From: JAHEKD01 sp965215945
GTDB taxonomy: Bacteria > Pseudomonadota > Gammaproteobacteria > Arenicellales > JAHEKD01
Assembly (NCBI GenBank): GCA_965215945.1
Contig: CBDCFC010000050.1
Location: forward strand, 86,258-150,257
Direction: 5' to 3'
DNA length: 64,000 nucleotides
The first letter of the stretch is position 1; each line of letters starts with the position of its first letter. A program made the position numbers and the translations under genes. This document shows, in pieces, positions 42,655 through 51,295 of the stretch. The notes under the pieces are model-generated. The model searched no databases. It was not told the DNA's origin and saw only the letters and a program-made list of their open reading frames with translations.

Positions 42655-43172
42655 GACCCTCGACTGTAAGTCGAGGGGTTTAAGTATTGTCGATTGGAAA
42701 TCGACTGTCATCGGCGATCTGTTCACCTTCCTGACCATCTATATACTCTTGTATCATTTCATCCGTTAAATTTCCTGAACTTACGGCCAAATAGCCTCTA
42801 GCCCAAAAATGCTTACCCCAGAATTGTCTGCGTAAGTGCGTGAATTCCTGCAGCAATACTCTCGAACTTGTTCCCTTCAACCATTGCACTATTTGACTGA
42901 CCTTCTGGGTAGATCGATAGGATAAAAACACGTGAACATGGTCGGATGCGACCTTGCCACTGATGATTTGTAATTCATGTTCAAATGCAATCTGGCGAAT
43001 AATATCGCGCACACGAACGGCCACTTCACCGGTTAATACCCGCTTTCGATATTTCGGAATCCAGACCAGATGTACTTTTAAATCAAATTTCGTGTGCGCA
43101 CCGTAGCGATAATGTCGCATCCGCTCATGTTACACGAATCTTTGCTTCGCCTAAAGGCGAGGGGTTTCAACC
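42655..43172 (-). mobile_element. IS200/IS605-family insertion sequence
   Basis: The element holds a single Y1 transposase gene flanked by subterminal hairpins. At the low-coordinate end the stem is ccctcgact/agtcgaggg (42657-42677). At the other end it is tcgcct/aggcga (43147-43160) followed by gaggggttt, which also follows the first hairpin. There is no target duplication, as expected. The exact tips are uncertain by ~10 bases. It sits inside uup. Confidence 0.85.
42680..43120 (-). CDS. tnpA: IS200-type transposase TnpA (Y1 HUH endonuclease)
   Basis: The 146-residue protein is a complete Y1 transposase. The HUH motif is at residues 61-63 in ASDHVHVFLSY and the catalytic tyrosine is Tyr126 in MIQEYIDGQ. 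The start MRHYRYGAHTKFDLKVHLVWIPKYRKRVL is typical of the IS200-like group. It cuts and joins single-stranded DNA, favouring the lagging strand. No accessory TnpB gene is present. Intactness suggests a recent insertion. Confidence 0.95.
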   Translation of the reverse strand: MRHYRYGAHTKFDLKVHLVWIPKYRKRVLTGEVAVRVRDIIRQIAFEHELQIISGKVASDHVHVFLSYRSTQKVSQIVQWLKGTSSRVLLQEFTHLRRQFWGKHFWARGYLAVSSGNLTDEMIQEYIDGQEGEQIADDSRFPIDNT

Positions 43173-44734
43173 TTCCCCGAAAGAGACACTAAAGAAGACA
43201 TTCCGGAAACGTTACAAAACAAACTCAATGATCATGATGCCTGGACAGTTGATCAACGCGTGAAAATATTACTATCAAAATTTGAGTTGAATGGAGAACA
43301 GCAGTTTGCTGATTTATCAGGCGGCCTAAAGCGACGGGTTTTACTTGCACAAAGTTTGCTCGATGAACCGGATTTGTTATTGCTGGATGAACCCACTAAC
43401 CATCTTGATATTCCAACCATTGAATGGATGGAACAATTATTGCAAAGCTTGAATATGACGATGTTAATCGTTTCACATGATCGTGAATTTATTAGCACTT
43501 TAGCCACCAGAATCATCGATCTTGATCGAGGCATACTGACGTCCTGGTCTGAAAATTTTGATCAGTATCTTGTTAGCAAGGAGAAATCAATTGAAGACGA
43601 AATAAGCCAACAAAAGGCTTTCGATAAAAAATTAGCCCAGGAAGAAGTCTGGATACGAAAAGGTATCCAGGCCAGGCGCAAACGCAATGAAGGTCGTGTA
43701 AGAGCGCTTAAAAAAATGCGCCAGGAACATAGCCAAAGGCGTCTCATGCAACAATCTGCAAGTTTTAAAATCAATCAATCAGAACAGTCCGGGCAACTTG
43801 TCGTTGAAGCAACTGACGTCAACTACAGTCATAACAATACAAGAACCATTATTAATAATTTCAATGCAATAATTCTACGCGGTGACAAAATTGGCATTAT
43901 TGGTCCTAATGGTTGTGGTAAATCAACCTTGCTTAAATTATTGACAGGAGAACTTTTGCCAAGCCGAGGCGAAATAAAACTTGGTTCGAAACTAGAAATC
44001 GCATATCTCGATCAACACAGAAGCGATATACGTGAAGATCAGTCACTACTGGACAATATTGCACAAGGCAGAAGCGAAATCGCTGTTAACAAGAAAAAAA
44101 CCCATATCATGACTTACATCCAGGATTTTCTATTTTCTCCTGAACGGGCGCAAGTACCCGCTTCATCATTATCCGGTGGTGAAAGAAACAGATTGATGCT
44201 GGCCAAACTTTTTACCAAACCGTTTAATCTATTAATTTTAGACGAGCCAACAAACGATCTTGATATCGATACACTAGAATTGTTAGAGCAAAAGCTGGTT
44301 GAGTATCAAGGCACTTTATTGTTGGTAAGCCACGACAGAAGATTCATCAATAATATTGTGACTAGCACACTGGTTTTTGAAGATGACGGAAAAGTAAACG
44401 AGTATATTGGTGATTACGATGATTGGCTGCGACAAAAACAAGCTGCTTCTGATGAAAGCAAAAATAAAATTTCTCACAAAATCAAAAAAGAACGGAAACA
44501 AAACAAATCTAAAAAACTGAGTTACAAAGAATCTCGTGAATTAGAACAATTACCAAACCTGATTGAAGAATTCGAGTTTCAGATCGAAATCCTGCAAAAC
44601 AAATTAGCTGACCCAAATTTTTACCATCAAGACAACGTGACCATAGCCGAAACTAACGAAAAATTAAAATCACTGCAAGCCAGGCTTGATGATGCTTATC
44701 AGCGTTGGGAACTATTAGAAAATTATTAATTACA

Positions 44735-44814
44735 TTTACGTAAACTATAATACTATGACTAATCGTTTGTTTTTATTAATTAATTTAATTATAATTATGT
44801 TTACGTTAACGTAA
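44735..44814 (+). promoter_or_regulatory. two palindromes upstream of the MerR gene (candidate operator)
   Basis: The perfect palindrome ttacgttaacgtaa at 44801-44814 ends 8 bases before the MerR start. tttacgtaaa, also a perfect palindrome, lies at 44735-44744. Both share the tttacgt half-site. MerR-family regulators bind such dyads in their own promoters, so autoregulation is likely. The sequence resembles, from memory, the LiuR-type dyad. Confidence 0.6.
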
Positions 44815-44822
44815 TTATCGCT

Positions 44823-45200
44823 ATGTTCACAATTAAACAGCTGGCAAAAGAATTTAAAATTACAGCGCGTACCCTTCGCTATTATGAAGAACTGGGGATT
44901 CTCAATCCCAAACGTGAAGGCACAAACCGGCTCTATAGTAAGTTGGATAAAGATCGATTGAAATTTACTCTGCAAGCCAAGGAATTAAACATTGCCCTGG
45001 CAGATTTGGCTGAAATATTTCAGTTATACGATGAATCACAAAAAGAAGATACGCAGTTGTTTCGTTTTATACAATTGTTAAGAGCAAAAAAACGCGAACT
45101 TGAACATAAGCAAGAAAGTCTAGAAATAATCAAAAAACGAATAGAAGAATACGAGCAACATTGTCTGCAACACATTAAAGATAAAGGGTTGATTAGTTGA
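44823..45200 (+). CDS. MerR-family transcriptional regulator
   Basis: The 125-residue protein has the winged helix-turn-helix start FTIKQLAKEFKITARTLRYYEELGIL followed by a dimerisation coiled coil (residues about 80-118) and no Cys-rich metal-binding loop. It ends HCLQHIKDKGLIS. The short, Cys-free C-terminus and strong TTTACGT palindromes upstream fit the acyl-CoA-responsive LiuR-type group of MerR proteins. Those regulate branched-chain amino acid and fatty acid breakdown. The propionate genes lie downstream on the other strand. The assignment to LiuR is inference. Confidence 0.85.
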   Translation: MFTIKQLAKEFKITARTLRYYEELGILNPKREGTNRLYSKLDKDRLKFTLQAKELNIALADLAEIFQLYDESQKEDTQLFRFIQLLRAKKRELEHKQESLEIIKKRIEEYEQHCLQHIKDKGLIS

Positions 45201-45202
45201 AA

Positions 45203-45223
45203 AAGGCCTGCCTTGCAGGCCTT
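45203..45223. terminator. bidirectional rho-independent terminator
   Basis: A perfect 9-bp stem, aaggcctgc/gcaggcctt with a 3-base loop, lies between the convergent MerR and GDSL genes. On the minus strand the stem is followed by ttttt, so it is best for the GDSL gene. Confidence 0.85.
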
Positions 45224-45252
45224 CGTTCAAGTTAATTTACAGATAATCCCTT

Positions 45253-46173
45253 TTAATCAGTATCAGGAACAATGGCCTTTAGTGCACTGGCAGCACGTGC
45301 GTGTGTTATAGCAGTTGGATGGATAGCATCGAAAAATAAAAACTCGTCAAAATCACAATCAGGATGATAAATCTGTGAGGCACCCACTTGCACAAAGCAG
45401 GCATCTTCTGAATTCTCATAACCCAGATCCTCACCGTTCCTGGTTAAATAAGTGAAGAAACGAAACAAATCAAATTGCACAATGTGTGCATCATTTTCAC
45501 GTTTGAGACTTCGCACTGAGCGATTTAAAAAGAAATTAAATATCCGGCTTCTAAATGTTAATTTCTTTGGCAGATTTGGGTCTCCAGCAGCTAAAAGCTG
45601 TGTTTCCGGAATTTTGCCGATATCTGGGGCATTGACAATGATAATATTTTCAGCGCCCGATGCTATTACAGTTTCAACGGCTGTTTCGATTGCTTTGGCC
45701 GCGTCAAATAATGAACGAATAGCCTGACGGGTAGTTAAATCCCCTGCTCCTCGAATATCATTACCACCGTACATGAAAACAAAACAATCTGGGCTAGTAA
45801 AACCCGCAGGATTAAATGCCTGTAAAGCTGCAAGTTGTGTGCCTAAATCAATAAGTTCTGTGCCTCCCGCCTTAGCACCGGCTACAGCATAATTTGTTCC
45901 GCCAACGAAAAATTGCGGTGACAATAGATGCAAGGAAGGTTGCAAATTTATACCCAAACTTTCGGCTAGTAGTTCCACCGCAACCGGGCCATTGCTGAAT
46001 CGTCCGTCATCATAGGGAGGTCCGGCAAGAAATGGTACCTGACCGGTACTGTTCAGGTTCCCGTTATCTGACAAACTGTCTCCTAAAACAAATAATCTGT
46101 CACACTGCGCATGTGCAATGGCTGTTACAAGAAAAGCACATAACACTACAAAACTTCTAATCACCGAATACAT
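45253..46173 (-). CDS. secreted GDSL-family lipase/esterase
   Basis: The 306-residue protein has a signal peptide (residues 1-22, ending AIAHA-Q). The catalytic blocks of the SGNH/GDSL family follow: LFVLGDSLSDNGN with the nucleophile Ser near residue 33, the GGNDIRGAG block with Gly and Asn of the oxyanion hole, and the C-terminal DAIHPTAITH with catalytic Asp and His. It is related to thermolabile haemolysin/phospholipase-type enzymes. No autotransporter domain is present, so it should be periplasmic or secreted. Its substrate is unknown. Confidence 0.9.
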   Translation of the reverse strand: MYSVIRSFVVLCAFLVTAIAHAQCDRLFVLGDSLSDNGNLNSTGQVPFLAGPPYDDGRFSNGPVAVELLAESLGINLQPSLHLLSPQFFVGGTNYAVAGAKAGGTELIDLGTQLAALQAFNPAGFTSPDCFVFMYGGNDIRGAGDLTTRQAIRSLFDAAKAIETAVETVIASGAENIIIVNAPDIGKIPETQLLAAGDPNLPKKLTFRSRIFNFFLNRSVRSLKRENDAHIVQFDLFRFFTYLTRNGEDLGYENSEDACFVQVGASQIYHPDCDFDEFLFFDAIHPTAITHARAASALKAIVPDTD

Positions 46174-46374
46174 TTATAAAACCCTCTTGTGTGTTGTTGA
46201 TACTCTGAATTTGCTCTAAAAATAGTTAAAAAGTTTAACTACTAACTAAAGCACATAAAGTCTACTACAAAATAGAGTTTTACTTGCAACCGAATGAGGT
46301 TAAAAAATGGTAAAAATAGTTCCTTATAATCTCAGGGAAATGATGTCTCCTATGGAACACATGGGGGATTGATT

Positions 46375-46779
46375 CTAGAGCGCCTCGAATTCTACCAGGC
46401 AACCAAGCATATCTTTGGGATGTAAAAAAACAACAGGTTTACCGTGTGCGCCAATTTTGGGCTCCTGTGAACCCAAAATACGTAAATTATTGTTGTTGGC
46501 GCAGTCTATGGCGGCATTAATATCATCAACTTCAATGCAAAAATGATGAATGCCACCCGCCGGATTATTTTCCAGAAACTTAGCGATTGGCGAGTTCTCA
46601 CCCAGAGGGGCTAGAAGTTCCAGCTTTGTGTTGTCAAGCTCTACAAAAACCGTTGTGACGCCGTGATCAGGCAGATCCTGTGGCTCAGAAACATTGGCAT
46701 TAAATATGGATTTATATAAGTGACTTGCAGATTCTAAATCTGTAACGGCGATGGCAATATGGTTTAATTTTCCTAACAT
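46375..46779 (-). CDS. mce: methylmalonyl-CoA epimerase
   Basis: This 134-residue glyoxalase/VOC-fold protein begins MLGKLNHIAIAVTDLESA with the first metal His, and includes GVTTVFVELDNTKLELLAPLG, GGIHHFCIEVDDI and KDMLGCLVEFE. It converts (S)- to (R)-methylmalonyl-CoA for the mutase. It is the last gene of the mcm-pccB-pccA-meaB-mce unit and overlaps meaB by 7 bases. Confidence 0.95.
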   Translation of the reverse strand: MLGKLNHIAIAVTDLESASHLYKSIFNANVSEPQDLPDHGVTTVFVELDNTKLELLAPLGENSPIAKFLENNPAGGIHHFCIEVDDINAAIDCANNNNLRILGSQEPKIGAHGKPVVFLHPKDMLGCLVEFEAL

Positions 46780-47762
46780 GGCAGTATTTTTTTAACTAAT
46801 TTTTTTGCGGCTTTAACCGGCGTAAGAGAATGCTCTCGAACTTGTTTACTATAATATTTGATTTGTTTTTTCAACATAGGATTCGTTAACAAAGCATCTT
46901 CAAAATTTGCTAACAACTCTTCATGAAACCAGTATTGATTTTGTTCGTCCCGAACACGATGAAATTCACCACATTCACTTAACGCCGAGTTATATTGATC
47001 AATTTTTTCCAATAATTGCTCCAGACCGGTACCAACAGTTGAAGAACAAATCAGAACTGGGACAGACCAATCACAGGCAAGGTTTTTAGGCTTTGGCTTA
47101 ATAAGTTGTAAGGCATTCAGATAAGACGATGCACTGCGATTTGCGGCATTGACCAGTTCACCGTCTGCCTTATTGACGACAATCATATCTGCCAACTCCA
47201 TCACGCCCCGCTTTATGCCTTGTAAATCATCGCCGCTACCCGGCTGCAACAAAAGCAGGAACATATCCGATAAATTAGATACCGATATCTCAGACTGCCC
47301 CACCCCCACTGTTTCGATAATAATGATGTCATGACCGGCCGCCTCGGCCAGCAAGATGGCTTCACGTGTACGCCGAGAAACACCTCCAAGTTGATTTCCA
47401 CTGGGAGTAGGTCTGACATAGGCTGAAGGATGTACACTTAATTTTGGCATACGGGTTTTGTCGCCAAGAATTGAACCACCGGACAGTCGCGACGAAGGAT
47501 CAATGGTTAACACACAGACCTGATGCCCCTTGTCAATTAGCGCAAGTCCGAAGGCTTCTATAAATGTTGATTTGCCCACACCTGGAGCGCCGGAAATACC
47601 TATTCTAAACGAGTTGCCGGTGTGCTCATGGACCTGTTCCAGCAACTGAACCGCAACTTCGCGGTTAGCTGGGTTGTCAGATTCAACCAAAGTAATCGCT
47701 TTTGCCAGCGCCCGCCTATCTTGTTGAATCAACAATTCAACCAGGTCCGTTGGCAAGTCCAT
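46773..47762 (-). CDS. meaB: methylmalonyl-CoA mutase-associated GTPase MeaB
   Basis: The 329-residue P-loop GTPase (ArgK/MeaB family) has GISGAPGVGKSTFIEAFG, DPSSRLSGGSILGDKTRM, IIIETVGVGQSE and the NKADGE specificity motif. It protects methylmalonyl-CoA mutase and gates adenosylcobalamin loading. Its start shares one base with the pccA stop (TAATG). The mutase gene is three genes upstream in the same operon, which confirms the role. Confidence 0.95.
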   Translation of the reverse strand: MDLPTDLVELLIQQDRRALAKAITLVESDNPANREVAVQLLEQVHEHTGNSFRIGISGAPGVGKSTFIEAFGLALIDKGHQVCVLTIDPSSRLSGGSILGDKTRMPKLSVHPSAYVRPTPSGNQLGGVSRRTREAILLAEAAGHDIIIIETVGVGQSEISVSNLSDMFLLLLQPGSGDDLQGIKRGVMELADMIVVNKADGELVNAANRSASSYLNALQLIKPKPKNLACDWSVPVLICSSTVGTGLEQLLEKIDQYNSALSECGEFHRVRDEQNQYWFHEELLANFEDALLTNPMLKKQIKYYSKQVREHSLTPVKAAKKLVKKILPC

Positions 47763-49732
47763 TATTCAAACTCAATGATGGGTTGGTCAACTTCTAGTGT
47801 TTCACCGACACTCGCCAGAATTGATTTTACTGTGCAATCTTGGTCTGCCGGCAGAGAGTTCTCCATCTTCATGGCCTCGACAATGGCTAATTCAGCACCC
47901 TGTCGGACAACATCTCCTTCTGAAACAGTTAAGCTGGTCAATAGCCCGGGCATGGGAGAAAGTAAAAATTTAGAAAGATCCTCAGGTTGTTTTTCCAGCA
48001 TATATTTGGATAATTCTGCCACCCGTGGCAATAAAATACTGACACTCACTTTGAAGCCGCGGTGATAAAGCGTATAACGATGATGATCCCGCTCAATCTG
48101 AATGGCTAATGGTCTACCGTTCACCTTGCCCTGATAGAGCGGCTGGCCTATTTGCCAATCATCCTCAACGAGGTATTCACTTTCCTGAAATGTCACCAAC
48201 AGCCCTTGATCTGTCACTTTGACGTTTAACGGATACTGTTGATCTTGATTGACAAGTGCAACCCAGTCCTCACTGTAATCGCTATTTTGAGCGGCTCGCT
48301 TTTGGATTCGATAATGACAAGCACCTGCGATGACCATAAATAGGGCTATATCGTCGGGTTTATTCATTTCCAGGTTAAATCCACCCGGGTAGTTATCAGC
48401 AATAAAGTCAGTCGTCAAATTACCGTTAATAAAGTCGGGTTGGGACAATACAGAAGATAAAAAACTAATATTGCTCTCAACGCCGCGGATTAAATATTGA
48501 TCCAATGCATCTTGCATGCGCTCAATCGCCTGCTTCCTGTTTTCTCCGTGGGTGACAAGTTTGGAGATCATCGGATCATAAAACATAGAAATTTCATCAC
48601 CCTCTTCAACGCCGGAATCTACCCGTACATCAGTGACATCTGTTGGTTCAATGTAATCAGTCAGCCGCCCTATGGAAGGCATAAAATCCCGTTCAGGGTT
48701 TTCCGCATAGATACGGCTTTCCATTGCCCAACCATTGATACCAATATCATCTTGCTCAGCCGGCAAGTGCTCACCGGCAGCAACTCGAATCATCCATTCA
48801 ATTAAATCGACACCAGTGATTGCTTCAGTGACCGGGTGCTCAACCTGCAACCGTGTATTCATTTCCAGAAAATAAAAATTGCGATTCTTATCGACGATTA
48901 GTTCCACAGTACCTGCAGACTCGTAATCTACTGCTTGTGCAAGTTGAACAGCTTGTTGACTCATGGCTGCTCTGGTTTCAGGATCAATAAATGGTGACGG
49001 CGCTTCTTCAATAACTTTCTGGTGGCGCCGCTGTATCGAACATTCCCGTTCATTTAACGTCAGGACTTTTCCATGTTTATCGGCAATAACCTGAATTTCA
49101 ATATGGCGGGGCTGCTCGATAAATTTCTCAATAAAAACTCGGTCATCACCAAAACTCGATGCCGCCTCGCTTGATGCACGGTTAAACCCTTGCTCACATT
49201 CCGCTTCATTAAAGGCGATTCGCATACCCTTACCACCACCACCAGCACTGGCTTTGAGCATAACTGGAAAACCAATTTCCTTGGCTAGATCAATTGCCTG
49301 ACTTGCATTTTCGATAACACCCGTATAACCGGGAATAACGTTCACACCCGCCTGCTCTGCAATCTTTTTAGACGTGATTTTATCGCCCATGGCTTCAATT
49401 GCTTTAGTGTTGGGACCGATAAAAATGATATTTTCTTCGGCCAAACGCTGAACAAAAGATGAGTTTTCCGAAAGAAACCCGTAACCCGGATAAACCGCAT
49501 CGGCACCGGATTGTTTACAAGCTGCAATAATATTATCTATTAACAAATAGCTCTCGCCGGGTGCAGGATCACCAATACAAATCGCTTCATCAGCATGACG
49601 TACATGCATAGCGCGTTCATCTGCTGTTGAATAAACAGCCACAGTTTTAATACCAAGGCGTTTAGCAGTTCGCATGGCACGACAGGCAATCTCACCCCGG
49701 TTGGCAATCAATATTTTTTGAAATAAACTCAC
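47762..49732 (-). CDS. pccA: propionyl-CoA carboxylase alpha subunit (biotin carboxylase and carrier)
   Basis: The 656-residue protein has a biotin carboxylase domain over residues 1-450 (KILIANRGEIACRAMRTAKRLG, SAGGGGKGMRIA, NERECSIQRRHQKVIEEAPSP, FLEMNTRLQVEHPVTE). A linker domain follows, and the C-terminal biotinyl domain carries the biotinylated Lys in EAMKMEN. It works with PccB to carboxylate propionyl-CoA to methylmalonyl-CoA. pccB lies just upstream. Methylcrotonyl- or acetyl-CoA carboxylase is the alternative by homology, but the neighbouring mutase, epimerase and MeaB make propionyl-CoA the natural substrate. Confidence 0.93.
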   Translation of the reverse strand: MSLFQKILIANRGEIACRAMRTAKRLGIKTVAVYSTADERAMHVRHADEAICIGDPAPGESYLLIDNIIAACKQSGADAVYPGYGFLSENSSFVQRLAEENIIFIGPNTKAIEAMGDKITSKKIAEQAGVNVIPGYTGVIENASQAIDLAKEIGFPVMLKASAGGGGKGMRIAFNEAECEQGFNRASSEAASSFGDDRVFIEKFIEQPRHIEIQVIADKHGKVLTLNERECSIQRRHQKVIEEAPSPFIDPETRAAMSQQAVQLAQAVDYESAGTVELIVDKNRNFYFLEMNTRLQVEHPVTEAITGVDLIEWMIRVAAGEHLPAEQDDIGINGWAMESRIYAENPERDFMPSIGRLTDYIEPTDVTDVRVDSGVEEGDEISMFYDPMISKLVTHGENRKQAIERMQDALDQYLIRGVESNISFLSSVLSQPDFINGNLTTDFIADNYPGGFNLEMNKPDDIALFMVIAGACHYRIQKRAAQNSDYSEDWVALVNQDQQYPLNVKVTDQGLLVTFQESEYLVEDDWQIGQPLYQGKVNGRPLAIQIERDHHRYTLYHRGFKVSVSILLPRVAELSKYMLEKQPEDLSKFLLSPMPGLLTSLTVSEGDVVRQGAELAIVEAMKMENSLPADQDCTVKSILASVGETLEVDQPIIEFE

Positions 49733-49751
49733 TTTTCAATTCCGTTATCAG

Positions 49752-51285
49752 CTACAGCGGCAAGTTGCCATGTTTACGCCAGGGATTTGACAGAGACTTG
49801 TTCTTTAACATGTTTAACGAACGACAGATCCTTTTTCTTGTTGAATGTGGAAAAATAACATCATCTATATAGCCACGTTTGCCGGCAATAAAGGGGTTAG
49901 CAAACTTTTCCCGATATTCCTGTGTGCGCTTTTCGATTTTCTCCGGATCATCTATATCTTCGCGAAAGATAATTTCTACTGCTCCTTTAGGCCCCATTAC
50001 GGCAATTTCAGCACTGGGCCAACAAAAATTAATATCGCCGCGTAAATGTTTAGAGGCCATGACATCATAAGCACCGCCATAAGCTTTGCGGGTTATAACT
50101 GTAATCTTTGGCACTGTGCATTCGGCATAAGCGTACAATAGCTTTGCACCGTGTTTGATAATGCCGCCATATTCCTGGTCGGTACCAGGCATAAACCCTG
50201 GAACATCAACAAAGGTTATAATTGGAATGTTAAAGGCGTCACAGAAGCGAATAAATCGAGCCGCTTTAAGTGACGCATTAATATCCAAACAACCGGCCAA
50301 TACCAAGGGTTGATTAGCAACAACACCAACCGTTGAACCTTGCATACGGGCAAAACCGGTAATTATGTTTTTCGCATATTGGGATTTAAGCTGAAAAAAA
50401 TCAGCCTCATCTACAACTTTACGAATCACTTCCAGCATGTCATAAGGCAAGTTGGGATTGTCCGGAACGATAGAATCCAGTGACGGGATTTGCCGGTCGG
50501 CCGGATCATCGCAATGCTGTTGTGTTGGTTTGTGCTTGTTGTTGCCCGGCAAATAATCAAAAAAATCACGGGCAATTAACAGCATATCAATATCATTCGA
50601 GAACGCCGCATCGGCTACACCGGATTTAGTCGAGTGGGTTTTAGCGCCGCCAAGCTCTTCTGCGGTAACGGTTTCATGAGTAACTGTTTTAACGACATTC
50701 GGCCCCGTTACGAACATATACGAACTGTCCTGCACCATAAAAATAAAATCGGTAATGGCCGGGGAATAAACCGCGCCGCCGGCACATGGCCCCATAATTA
50801 ACGATATCTGTGGAACTACGCCTGAGGCCATTACATTACGCTGAAACACTTCAGCATAACCTCCCAAAGATGCAATTCCTTCTTGAATACGAGCGCCACC
50901 CGGAATCATTGATGCCGATAACAGGTGCGCCCACTTTCATTGCCTGATCCATGATTTTGCAAATTTTTTCAGCATGTGCTTCGGATAGTGAGCCACCGAA
51001 TACAGTGAAATCCTGACTGAAAACAAAAACGATCCGACCATTTATGGTGCCATGGCCAGTCACTACTCCATCTCCAGGAATTTGAGTTTCCTGCATACCG
51101 AAGTCGGTACAACGATGTTCAACAAACTCATCCCATTCTTCAAAACTGCCAGCATCTAAAAGCACTTCTATGCGTTCTCGGGCAGTGAGCTTACCTTTAC
51201 TATGCTGTGCATCGATTCGCTTTTGACCGCCACCAAGGCGGGCTTTTGCTCTTTTTTCCTCAAGTTGCTGAATAATATTGCTCAC
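49752..51285 (-). CDS. pccB: propionyl-CoA carboxylase beta subunit, frameshifted
   Basis: Two overlapping frames make up one carboxyltransferase gene of ~510 residues. The first reads MSNIIQQLEEKRAKARLGGG to GAPVIGINDSG (51285 to about 50900). The second continues GGARIQEGIASLGGYAEVFQRN to the stop at 49752, with GPCAGGAVYSPAITDF and KAYGGAYDVMASKHLRGD. The shift sits in a run of three C (plus strand 50899-50901); two would restore DSGGARIQEG. Near the end, STRKRICRSLNML is typical of the beta subunit. As given, the protein would be truncated, unless the extra base is a sequencing error. Confidence 0.9.
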
Positions 51286-51295
51286 AGTTGTTACC

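Larger units (their letters stand above)
42330..44729 (+). pseudogene. uup: ABC-F ATPase Uup, split by an IS200-type insertion
   Basis: The N-terminal part runs from the ATG at 42330 with VSLSFGDQPLL and Walker A GRNGTGKST, and stops at 42683 inside the insertion. The rest resumes after ~43170 with ERDTKEDIPETLQNKLN and continues in the same reading frame number. It includes FADLSGGLKRRVLLAQSL, LLLDEPTNHLD, the second Walker A GPNGCGKST, SLSGGERNRLMLAK, LILDEPTNDLD and a C-terminal coiled coil ending at 44729. Joined, it would be about 625 residues, as for Uup. ABC-F proteins act on stalled ribosomes; Uup also affects transposon excision. The insertion lies between the first Walker A and the first signature motif, so this copy should be inactive. 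Confidence 0.9.
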
